The position numbers were made by a program, and so were the translations under genes. 5,244 bases of DNA from Hyphomicrobiales bacterium (GTDB lineage Bacteria; Pseudomonadota; Alphaproteobacteria; Rhizobiales; Xanthobacteraceae): positions 1 through 5,244 of the forward strand of contig JAPLPC010000286.1 of NCBI GenBank assembly GCA_026400425.1. The letters are read 5' to 3'. Below, in pieces: positions 1 through 4,979 of this stretch. Numbering within the stretch: position 1 is the first letter of the stretch; every line of letters begins with the position of its first letter. Below the pieces are notes generated by a model that had not been told where the DNA came from, did no database searches, and worked only from the letters and a program-made list of their open reading frames with translations.

Positions 1-1
1 A

Positions 2-211
2 GAGCTCGTCGCCACCGTGGTGATGTTCCGGATCTTGTATTTCATGATCCCGTTCGCGAGTTCGCTCTGCATCATGGGCTCCCGCGAGCTGTGGCTGAGC
101 GTCATCAAGCCCTGGCAGCAGCGCAAGGCGGGCAGCCCGTCTGCAGCGACGACCGAGCCCGCCCCGGTGATCGCGCACCAACAGCCACTGAAGCGCCGCT
201 CGCACGGTTGA
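2..211 (+). CDS. C-terminal end of a membrane protein, probably YbhN/LPG-synthase transmembrane family (partial, 5' end outside window)
   Basis: The frame is open from the left edge and ends at TGA 209-211, giving 69 residues of a longer protein. The visible part starts with a hydrophobic stretch of about 25 residues (from ELVATVVMFRILYF to ASSLCIMG) that looks like the last transmembrane helix. A basic, proline- and alanine-rich tail follows, ending PLKRRSHG and probably cytoplasmic. The pattern of a hydrophobic helix with FRILYFMIPF, then a short 'RELWL' segment, resembles the end of multi-pass proteins of the lysylphosphatidylglycerol synthase transmembrane/UPF0104 (YbhN) family, which often sit in alphaproteobacterial envelope loci. 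That family call is from recall of the motif and is moderate at best. Another polytopic inner-membrane protein is possible. The internal GTG at 17 is not a credible start, because coding continues upstream of it. Confidence 0.55.
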   Translation, partial: ELVATVVMFRILYFMIPFASSLCIMGSRELWLSVIKPWQQRKAGSPSAATTEPAPVIAHQQPLKRRSHG

Positions 212-239
212 GCGAGCGTTTCCAGCTTTGTCTCGCTCA
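209..239 (+). terminator. Stem-loop over the stop codon of the first gene, possible transcription terminator
   Basis: TGAGCGAG (209-216) and CTCGCTCA (232-239) are perfect 8-bp inverted arms separated by 15 nt. The left arm begins with the TGA stop codon itself. Only a weak T-rich stretch follows (GTTCTGCCTTG), so it is not a textbook intrinsic terminator. Its position directly at the gene end fits a terminator or a 3'-end stabilising hairpin. Confidence 0.35.
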
Positions 240-332
240 GTTCTGCCTTGATCATCGAGGACCGACTGCGCGAAACGTGGCGCCGCACGACGCGCTTCTT
301 ACTTCCGCCCCATACGTGACGTTCATCGCCCC

Positions 333-2291
333 ATGGCCACAGATTTTTTCAGACGCTCATTCCTCGTCGCCGTTACGCTTGCCGGCACGGTGGCGCTATG
401 GCCTGCACCACCGGCCGCCGCGCAAGCGCCGCCCGCACCCGCAATCGCCAACAGCGACGCCGTGCAGATCACCTGGGAGGTCCGCAACCGCTTTCGGCTG
501 TTTCGCGAGGAACGCGACTTCCAGCTTCACGTCGATGCCATGCGCAATCGCAGCGTGCTGGAATCCGAACAGGCACTCGGCATCCAGAGCGATGGCCGCG
601 GCTGGGCCCGCAATACCGTGGGCCGCCTCTGCATCGATCTCGCCGGCAAGGTCAGCGAACCCTGCAGCCGGGACGGCAGCAAGGAAAGCTATCTGACACC
701 GGTCGATCATCCGATCACCGTCCGCCTCACCGGCAACGTGCCGGTCGGTGCCGTCTGCGCCTGGACGTTCGACGATGGCGAAGGCCCGCGGCAATCCACC
801 CTGGACTGCGCCGAGCCGATCAATCTGCGCGCGCTGTACGGTCGTCGCACGGTCGCAACCGTGGACGTCTCCAGTGGCGACGGTCCGATGCGGACCTCGA
901 CGGACATCGTGGTGCGCGACATCCTGATCGCCGGCCTCGGCGATTCCATTGCGTCGGGCGAGGGCAATCCGGACCGGCCCGTGGCGCTGTCCGACGATGG
1001 CTTCTGTTTCCGCTCCTATCTGGGCGGGCCTGCCGGCCAGTTCTACCGGCCGAGCCGCGCCGGCTTTAAGGGCGGACGCTCCTGCGATTCCTACGAGTCA
1101 CTGCAGGCGTGGCAGCGCGCAGGCGCGCAATGGCTCAACGCCGCCTGCCACCGCTCGCTCTACAGCTACCAGACCCGCGCGGCTCTCGCCCTCGCCGTGC
1201 AGTATCCGCACATCGCCGTCACCTATCTGCCGCTGGCCTGTTCGGGCGCGACCATCCCCGACGGCCTGCTCGGCAGCCAGCGCGCCCGCGAATGCCTGAC
1301 CACGAAGAATGCCTCGACCTGCGCCGGCAGCGTCAACGCCCAGGTCGCCGAACTGCGCGACGCGATGACTGCCGTGAAACGCCGGCAGCCGAACCGCCGC
1401 CTCGATCTGGTGCTGCTGTCGATCGGCGCCAATGACATCAATTTCTCGGGGCTGGTGGCGGATGTGATCGTCGAGAACGACACCGAACGGACGCTGTTCA
1501 AGCGGGCCGGCCTGCTCGGCTCGGTGGAAGATTCGCGTAACGCCCTGTTGCGCGATCTGCCCGCTGCGTTCGGTAAACTGCGCGAGCAACTGAAGCCGCT
1601 GGTGGGCGGCGGCATGAACCGCGTGGTGTTCGCGGCCTATGCCAATCCCGCTCTGGTCAATGGCGGCCCCTGCCCCGGCGGCCCTGCCGGATTCGACGTG
1701 CATCCGTCCTTCTCGGCCGATCCGCGCCGCCTAGCCAATGTGACCAATTTCGTCGATCGGGAATTCCTTCCGCGTTTGCGCTCGGTCGCCATGTGCGAGG
1801 GCGGCGTGCTGTGCCGCAATCCGGAAGCCGATCGCATGACCTTCGTCGATGCGCATCAACAGGCTTTTGCCAATCACGGCTTCTGCGCACGCGGCAACAC
1901 CGATCCTGAATTCGACCGCGCCTGCTTCTCGCCGAAGGGCGACAGTTTCGAAACCAGCCTCGTGGAATCCGCGCAGCAACCGATGGTGTGCGGCCGCGGC
2001 GCCAGTGAATTCCGCGCCTATGCGCCGCGCGCACGCTGGATCCGCGACGCCAATGACAGCTACTTCGCAGCCATGACCTATCCGCAAGGTTACTCGGCGG
2101 CGATTCAGCCGGCGGATATCCACGATGCTACCTGGGGCGTGCTGTCGGCGGTCTATGGCGGCGCGATCCATCCGACCGGCGAAGGCCATGCCGCCATGGC
2201 CGATGCCGTGGTGCCGGCCGCCGTCAATGTGTTGCGATTGGGTGCCGAGGCGGAAGTCTCGCAGGAACCATTGGCGCCGCTGCGGCAGTAA
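333..2291 (+). CDS. Exported SGNH/GDSL-family hydrolase (lipase/esterase-like) with an extra N-terminal domain
   Basis: This is a 652-residue protein. Residues 1-32 form a signal peptide (FFRR, hydrophobic core, cleavage near PPAAAQA), so it probably acts in the periplasm or outside. Residues about 45-190 form a beta-rich, possibly Ig-like region of unknown role. The SGNH hydrolase domain follows: block I GLGDSIASGEG with Ser205 as nucleophile, C-x-R-S at 272-275, block II ACSGA with Gly305, block III SIGANDI with Asn367, and block V AIHPTGEGH with His613. The GDS...ACSGA...GAND arrangement recalls secreted actinobacterial-type SGNH esterases; the substrate cannot be told. At the usual Asp of block V, three residues before His613, there is Gly610. 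There are 16 cysteines, an even number, suggesting disulfides. The ATG at 333 gives a clean signal peptide, but I see no clear ribosome binding site. It is convergent with the DUF2147 gene, 49 bp away. Confidence 0.9.
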   Translation: MATDFFRRSFLVAVTLAGTVALWPAPPAAAQAPPAPAIANSDAVQITWEVRNRFRLFREERDFQLHVDAMRNRSVLESEQALGIQSDGRGWARNTVGRLCIDLAGKVSEPCSRDGSKESYLTPVDHPITVRLTGNVPVGAVCAWTFDDGEGPRQSTLDCAEPINLRALYGRRTVATVDVSSGDGPMRTSTDIVVRDILIAGLGDSIASGEGNPDRPVALSDDGFCFRSYLGGPAGQFYRPSRAGFKGGRSCDSYESLQAWQRAGAQWLNAACHRSLYSYQTRAALALAVQYPHIAVTYLPLACSGATIPDGLLGSQRARECLTTKNASTCAGSVNAQVAELRDAMTAVKRRQPNRRLDLVLLSIGANDINFSGLVADVIVENDTERTLFKRAGLLGSVEDSRNALLRDLPAAFGKLREQLKPLVGGGMNRVVFAAYANPALVNGGPCPGGPAGFDVHPSFSADPRRLANVTNFVDREFLPRLRSVAMCEGGVLCRNPEADRMTFVDAHQQAFANHGFCARGNTDPEFDRACFSPKGDSFETSLVESAQQPMVCGRGASEFRAYAPRARWIRDANDSYFAAMTYPQGYSAAIQPADIHDATWGVLSAVYGGAIHPTGEGHAAMADAVVPAAVNVLRLGAEAEVSQEPLAPLRQ

Positions 2292-2340
2292 TCAAAGCGC
2301 CGCGTACAAAGCACGATGTGCGCCGTCGTTATACCGGAGA

Positions 2341-2955
2341 TCAGTGTTGCGGCTGTGAGACCGTGGCTGCACTCGCCTTGCGCAGCGGCTGCGGCTTGCC
2401 CGAGCCATTGCCCACCGTCGGCACTTGCTTGGTGGCCACCGTCTGGTTCGGGAAATATTTGGCCGTCACGCTCGGATCGAGCAAGGCCATCTGGGCGTCC
2501 GGCAGGCGGTACCAGGTTTCGTCCTTGCCGAGCAGCGCGATGCCCCAATAGCCGCGCACGGTGAGCGCGCGACCGTCCGCGCTGACGCTCATCTTGGCCT
2601 TGTAGACCTTGCCGTCACGCGGATCGAGAATGTTGCCGTTCTCGTATTTCAGACCTTGCTGCTGCATGTTGCGGATGAACGAAATGCCCAGCACCGGCTG
2701 GCCTTTGCGGTCATCGACGCATTTGTGACAGACGTCGTCGCCCGGCTTGTCATCGGCGCTCGGAAACGTCTTGGCAATCGCGCCTTCGAATACACCGTTG
2801 TGATCGACCATCAAGACCCAGACCACAGGCTTGCCGCCTTCGATCTTCTGCCAGAGACCTGCAGCAGAGGGCTGCTGCGCCAAAGCAGGCAACGACATCA
2901 GCGCGACCGTCGCAGCGGCGATCGCAGCGAGGTGGCGGGATCGAAATCCAATCAT
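2341..2955 (-). CDS. DUF2147 family exported protein
   Basis: This is a 204-residue protein from ATG 2953-2955. That start is chosen because AAGGTGA lies 5 nt upstream and because it gives a compact signal peptide (MIGFRSRH, hydrophobic core, cleavage after ALA at residues 24-26). The frame stays open to 3048, but the longer starts have no comparable site. The mature part matches DUF2147: GLW at 33-35, a C-x2-C pair (CHKC, 76-79), G-N-I-L-D-P-x-x-G-K-x-Y at 107-118, and the closing GYWG (135-138) with ETWYR (146-150). The biochemical function of the family is not established; members are small exported proteins. Here a tail of about 50 residues, rich in Q, P, S and T, follows the domain and ends SQPQH, longer than I expect for the family. 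The two cysteines could form a disulfide in the periplasm. The gene is probably transcribed alone from the intergenic region to its right. Confidence 0.85.
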   Translation of the reverse strand: MIGFRSRHLAAIAAATVALMSLPALAQQPSAAGLWQKIEGGKPVVWVLMVDHNGVFEGAIAKTFPSADDKPGDDVCHKCVDDRKGQPVLGISFIRNMQQQGLKYENGNILDPRDGKVYKAKMSVSADGRALTVRGYWGIALLGKDETWYRLPDAQMALLDPSVTAKYFPNQTVATKQVPTVGNGSGKPQPLRKASAATVSQPQH

Positions 2956-2960
2956 CGGGA

Positions 2961-2967
2961 TCACCTT
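2961..2967 (-). promoter_or_regulatory. Ribosome binding site deciding the DUF2147 start
   Basis: On the minus strand AAGGTGA sits 5 nt before ATG 2955. It matches the anti-Shine-Dalgarno complement well and favours this start over upstream in-frame ATGs. Confidence 0.7.
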
Positions 2968-2984
2968 CGCAGTTGTCGTCAGCA

Positions 2985-3002
2985 AACGCATCGCCATGCG
3001 TT
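2985..3002 (-). repeat. Perfect 7-bp hairpin in the leader of the DUF2147 gene
   Basis: AACGCAT (2985-2991) and ATGCGTT (2996-3002) pair perfectly around a 4-nt loop, about 30 nt upstream of the DUF2147 start and 17 nt from its ribosome binding site. It could be an RNA hairpin in the leader or a small operator. No family is recognised. Confidence 0.45.
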
Positions 3003-3237
3003 GGCTGGACCGGCAATGTTTCACGATGAAAGACTGAACGCACTCCATGGCTTTTGCAAGATCACCGGTTGCGTTCCGATATTTCGCAACATTGCTGCTG
3101 CCGCAATACCGTCACACCCCAACTGCGCCGCACAGAACCGAGTTCTGCTGGGTACATCCGGAACTTGCGGCAGCGATGGGCCGACTGTGATGTGTGAAGC
3201 GTCGCATGACGAGCGCGGTGCCGAGATCGACCAACCC

Positions 3238-3266
3238 TTGCCTGCATGCGCCAAACACGCTGTAAC
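3238..3266 (+). promoter_or_regulatory. Possible sigma70-type promoter for the thioesterase gene
   Basis: TTGCCT (3238-3243) and TGTAAC (3261-3266) are spaced by 17 nt and match the -35 and -10 consensus at 4 of 6 positions each. Transcription would start near 3273, leaving a leader of about 30 nt before GTG 3302. Matches this good arise by chance, so this is only a candidate. Confidence 0.3.
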
Positions 3267-3274
3267 CAGCACGC

Positions 3275-3293
3275 TCAGTTGGATCAGTTGGAG
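3275..3293 (+). promoter_or_regulatory. Ribosome binding site of the thioesterase gene within a tandem 9-bp repeat
   Basis: TCAGTTGGA occurs twice in direct tandem (3275-3283 and 3284-3292). The second copy with the following G supplies GGAG at 3290-3293, 8 nt before GTG 3302. The first copy carries only GGA followed by T, too far upstream to serve. The site fixes the GTG start. Confidence 0.6.
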
Positions 3294-3301
3294 ATGACGA
3301 C

Positions 3302-3766
3302 GTGAATGCCCCTACCCGCGCACCCGCGCCATTGCTTGCAGACTATCCATTCCGCCTGTCGGACAATGTGCGCTTTGCCGATCTCGATCCCAACAATCAC
3401 GTCAACAACGCGATCTATGCCAGCTATTTCGAAACCAGCCGCGTCGTTCTCACGAAAGATTCCGCTTACGGAATAACGCCGGACGGGCTGACCTGGGTGC
3501 TCGCGCGCCTCGACATCCACTTTCGCGCCGAACTGCACTGGCCGGGCACGATCGAACTCGGCACCGGCATCGAGAAGGTCGGTCGGACCTCGCTGACTTT
3601 TTCCCAGGTGGTTTTCTCGCAAGGCAAATGCATTGCGTCGGCCAGCGCCACCACGGTGATGGTCGGTCTCGCCAGCCGTCAGCCGACGGCGATACCGCCG
3701 GCTGTGCTCGAGAAGATCCAGCCCTGGATGATGCGCAGCAGCGGGCTCGCGCCGGCTCAGGCCTGA
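3302..3766 (+). CDS. Hotdog-fold acyl-CoA thioesterase (4HBT/YbgC-like)
   Basis: This 154-residue protein has the usual length for a single hotdog domain. The signature RFADLDPNNHVNNAIYASYF (24-43), followed by ETSR (44-47), is the 4HBT-type active-site segment. Asp27 and Asp29 are the candidate catalytic acids, and HVNN marks the start of the central helix. Strands with LDIHFRAELHWPGTIEL and KVGRTSLTFSQVVF follow, as in YbgC/FadM-like enzymes that hydrolyse acyl-CoA thioesters in the cytoplasm. The exact chain length or acyl substrate cannot be told. The start is GTG 3302: the frame has a stop at 3263-3265 and no ATG or TTG in between, and GGAG lies 8 nt upstream. An out-of-frame ATG-ACG-ACG-TGA at 3294-3305 overlaps the start. 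The gene ends tail to tail with the ferredoxin gene, overlapping by 10 bp. No functional link between the two is evident. Confidence 0.88.
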   Translation: MNAPTRAPAPLLADYPFRLSDNVRFADLDPNNHVNNAIYASYFETSRVVLTKDSAYGITPDGLTWVLARLDIHFRAELHWPGTIELGTGIEKVGRTSLTFSQVVFSQGKCIASASATTVMVGLASRQPTAIPPAVLEKIQPWMMRSSGLAPAQA

Positions 3767-3775
3767 CGTTCAGGC
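3757..3775. repeat. Palindromic gene junction and hairpin between the convergent thioesterase and ferredoxin genes
   Basis: The 10-bp overlap of the two genes is the perfect palindrome TCAGGCCTGA (3757-3766), so both proteins end in Gln-Ala-stop encoded by CAG GCC TGA. GCCTGA (3761-3766) also pairs with TCAGGC (3770-3775) across a 3-nt loop. This could act as a short bidirectional 3'-end hairpin, but there is no T-run on either side. Confidence 0.5.
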
Positions 3776-4077
3776 GTGATCACCACCAGGCCGTCGAGGG
3801 CGTCGGTGATCTTGATCTGGCAGGAGAGGCGCGAGTTCGGCTTGATGTCGTAGCCGAAGTCCAGCATGTCCTCTTCCATCGGGGTCGGGGCGCCGACGCG
3901 CTCCATCCATGCGTCGTCCACATAGACATGGCAGGTCGCGCAGGCGCAGGCGCCGCCGCATTCGGCTTCGATGCCGGGGATCGAATTACGGATCGCGGCT
4001 TCCATCACGGTAGAGCCGGCATCCGCTTCGATGGTGCGGGTTTCACCGGAATGGTCGATAAAGTTGATTTTGGCCAT
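3757..4077 (-). CDS. [2Fe-2S] ferredoxin, adrenodoxin/putidaredoxin type
   Basis: This 106-residue protein is the normal size for vertebrate-type ferredoxins. The cluster ligands follow C-x5-C-x2-C...C: Cys40, Cys46, Cys49 and Cys86, in the loop CGGACACATCHVYVDDAW and in NSRLSCQI. Cys44 is an additional, probably non-ligand cysteine in the loop. The acidic segment PTPMEEDMLDF (64-74) corresponds to the partner-binding helix of adrenodoxin-type proteins. Such ferredoxins carry single electrons from an NAD(P)H ferredoxin reductase to a cytochrome P450, a Rieske-type oxygenase or iron-sulfur assembly. None of these partners is in the window, so the role is open. ATG 4077 is the only good start for the domain; I see no strong Shine-Dalgarno sequence before it. 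The Hpt gene lies 125 bp upstream on the same strand, so an operon is possible but not indicated. Its 3' end overlaps the thioesterase gene. Confidence 0.93.
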   Translation of the reverse strand: MAKINFIDHSGETRTIEADAGSTVMEAAIRNSIPGIEAECGGACACATCHVYVDDAWMERVGAPTPMEEDMLDFGYDIKPNSRLSCQIKITDALDGLVVITPERQA

Positions 4078-4202
4078 GATGCTCGCACTGCCGGAAAGAA
4101 GATACGACTGTCCTATAACGGCTCACTCCGGACAGCGCCAGCGCTCCACCGCAAAACCGTCATCCGGAAATGGCTGACGCAGACACTTGCCGGCTGACGG
4201 AA
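4078..4202 (-). promoter_or_regulatory. Gap upstream of the ferredoxin gene, with an inverted repeat around a TATA-like stretch
   Basis: CTGTCC (4108-4113) and GGACAG (4130-4135) form 6-bp arms 16 nt apart. On the minus strand they surround GTTATAGG, whose TTATAG could be a -10 element for the ferredoxin gene about 36 nt from its start. No convincing -35 element lies at the right distance. An 8-bp direct repeat GGCTGACG (4172-4179 and 4192-4199) sits further upstream with a 20-bp period. All of this is weak. Confidence 0.25.
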
Positions 4203-4580
4203 TCAGGACCGCCGGAGCATACCATCGATCTCGGCGCGGGCCTCAAGCACGGCGTCGGTCAAGGTCATCATCGCTTCGCCATGATCGGCCTTGTCGCGCA
4301 ACATCGTTTCCAGCCACTCCGCCGCATCGGTGATGCGAAACGCCCCGATCGCCTCGGCCGAGCCGCGCAGCTTGTGGGTCAGGGCCCCGACATTGGCAGG
4401 TAGTTTCACGATCTTTTCGATCAGTTCGCTCGCCTGGGCCGCAAACATGGCCAGCACTTCGTGTTCGAGCGAAGCGTCGCCCATGGTCATCCGGCGAAGG
4501 TGCTCGATATCGAGAGGTCCGTCATCGGGAACCAGCGGCGGTGATGGCATCCATTGAACCCGTTCGAAGTGGAGCGACAT
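4203..4580 (-). CDS. Single-domain histidine phosphotransfer (Hpt) protein
   Basis: With the start at ATG 4580 this is a 125-residue protein. Residues about 25-120 fit the four-helix Hpt domain: LDIEHLRRMTMGD, then a helix EHEVLAMFAAQASELIEKI, then the phosphorylation motif H-K-L-R-G-S-A-x-x-I-G-A with His69 as the phosphoacceptor, then AAEWLETMLRDKA. Hpt proteins relay phosphate between response-regulator receiver domains and histidine kinases in the cytoplasm. No kinase or regulator is in the window, so the partners are unknown. The usual HxLKG motif reads HKLRG here, with Arg in the Lys place. The frame is open to 4748, but the extra upstream residues have no Hpt-like character. ATG 4550 (115 residues) is an alternative. 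Neither start has a good ribosome binding site. The gene diverges from the right-end gene across a region with CtrA-type boxes. Confidence 0.85.
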   Translation of the reverse strand: MSLHFERVQWMPSPPLVPDDGPLDIEHLRRMTMGDASLEHEVLAMFAAQASELIEKIVKLPANVGALTHKLRGSAEAIGAFRITDAAEWLETMLRDKADHGEAMMTLTDAVLEARAEIDGMLRRS

Positions 4581-4592
4581 TGATACTGGCCC

Positions 4593-4629
4593 GAAAATTC
4601 TGTCGCCGGAGGTTCCAGCAGCAATTTTC
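4593..4629 (-). repeat. Stem-loop in the leader of the Hpt gene
   Basis: GAAAATTCTG (4593-4602) pairs with CAG-c-AATTTTC (4619-4629). This makes a 10-bp stem with a single bulged base and a 16-nt loop. On the minus strand the stem ends 12 nt before ATG 4580, where a ribosome binding site would be expected. It could hinder or shape translation initiation; I recognise no known riboswitch or thermometer. Confidence 0.4.
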
Positions 4630-4741
4630 AGGAGCCAAACACGGATTTGGTTAACGGAACGTTCTGTGCACGATCCGGCATTCCGCCACCGTTTTGACGA
4701 AAACTCGCCACGATTTCCCGGCCAATCCCAATGTTGGTGGC

Positions 4742-4756
4742 TTAACAATCGGTTAC
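4742..4756 (+). promoter_or_regulatory. Near-consensus CtrA box
   Basis: TTAA (4742-4745), 7 nt, TTAC (4753-4756). The CtrA consensus known from Caulobacter is TTAA-N7-TTAAC; this site differs in the second half, TTACC for TTAAC. It lies 23 bp from the stronger site at 4779 and could serve either divergent gene. Confidence 0.45.
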
Positions 4757-4778
4757 CGGGACGAGCCGTTAACTATCA

Positions 4779-4794
4779 TTAAGAAAGTCTTAAC
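4779..4794 (+). promoter_or_regulatory. Consensus CtrA box (TTAA-N7-TTAAC)
   Basis: TTAAGAAAGTCTTAAC matches the CtrA consensus at every defined base. It is also a dyad, TTAAGA-AAG-TCTTAA, and is preceded by a further TTAA at 4769-4772. CtrA is the alphaproteobacterial cell-cycle response regulator. The box is about 185 bp upstream of the right-end gene and about 200 bp upstream of the Hpt gene. Confidence 0.6.
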
Positions 4795-4896
4795 CGGAAG
4801 CATTTCATTCGCGCGACCAAGCCAATAGGATGTTTGCGGGAATAGCGGACAAGCCGAGCGACCGGTTGTCCGTGATCGTAGGACGGGGATGCCGCA

Positions 4897-4915
4897 TCAT
4901 GACGAGGGGTCATGA
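4897..4915. repeat. Perfect 7-bp inverted repeat in the leader of the right-end gene
   Basis: TCATGAC (4897-4903) and GTCATGA (4909-4915) are separated by GAGGG. The dyad is 65 bp upstream of ATG 4980 and could be a regulator operator or an RNA hairpin with a purine-rich loop. No regulator family is recognised. Confidence 0.45.
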
Positions 4916-4979
4916 GGCAGCAGAATACGATCGGTGCGGGAACTCCCGTAGTATTGCGTAAAAGGGGCGTGGAACGAGC

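Larger units (their letters stand above)
2956..3301. other. Divergent intergenic region between the DUF2147 and thioesterase genes
   Basis: These 346 bp must hold the promoters for two divergent genes. Frames that cross it are antisense extensions of the DUF2147 gene or lack start signals and recognisable protein features, so I call no gene here. By eye it has four short dyads or repeats: a 7-bp hairpin at 2985-3002; GTTGCG-N11-CGCAAC at 3068-3090; CAGAAC-CGA-GTTCTG at 3133-3147; and a tandem 9-bp repeat at 3275-3292. A sigma70-like pair is possible at 3238-3266. No tRNA, riboswitch or known regulator box was recognised. Confidence 0.6.
4581..4979. other. Divergent control region between the Hpt gene and the right-end gene
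   Basis: These 399 bp hold no credible gene; the frames present lack start signals or are shadows. The stretch contains the Hpt leader stem-loop, five TTAA motifs between 4651 and 4793 (two arranged as CtrA-type boxes), and a 7-bp inverted repeat at 4897-4915 close to the right-end gene. The middle part, about 4740-4810, is visibly more AT-rich than the flanking genes, as expected of a promoter region. I could not place -35/-10 pairs with confidence. Confidence 0.65.

Noticed and set aside
398..1069. Arg/Pro-rich frames of up to about 220 codons inside the hydrolase gene, on both strands
   Set aside because: Composition (Arg, Ala and Pro excess) and full nesting within the SGNH gene mark them as shadows.
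2292..2340. Possible terminator between the hydrolase and DUF2147 genes (GCAC-GAT-GTGC at 2311-2321)
   Set aside because: Only a 4-bp stem and no T-run; not better than chance.
3133..3147. LexA/SOS box reading of CAGAAC-CGA-GTTCTG
   Set aside because: Alphaproteobacterial LexA sites are direct GTTC-N7-GTTC repeats, and the Bacillus-type palindrome needs a 4-nt spacer; this has 3 nt.
3021..3272. Small minus-strand frame of 83 codons in the divergent intergenic region
   Set aside because: GTG start without a ribosome binding site, no domain, and it would occupy the promoter region of two genes.
2425..3297. Open frame of 290 codons on the plus strand
   Set aside because: It lies antisense to the DUF2147 gene and then runs through the intergenic region. 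The translation has no recognisable domain, and the minus-strand DUF2147 call with signal peptide and ribosome binding site is far stronger.
3628..4197. Open frame of 189 codons on the plus strand
   Set aside because: It overlaps the end of the thioesterase in another frame and is antisense to the whole ferredoxin gene. GC-rich codon use opens such shadow frames.
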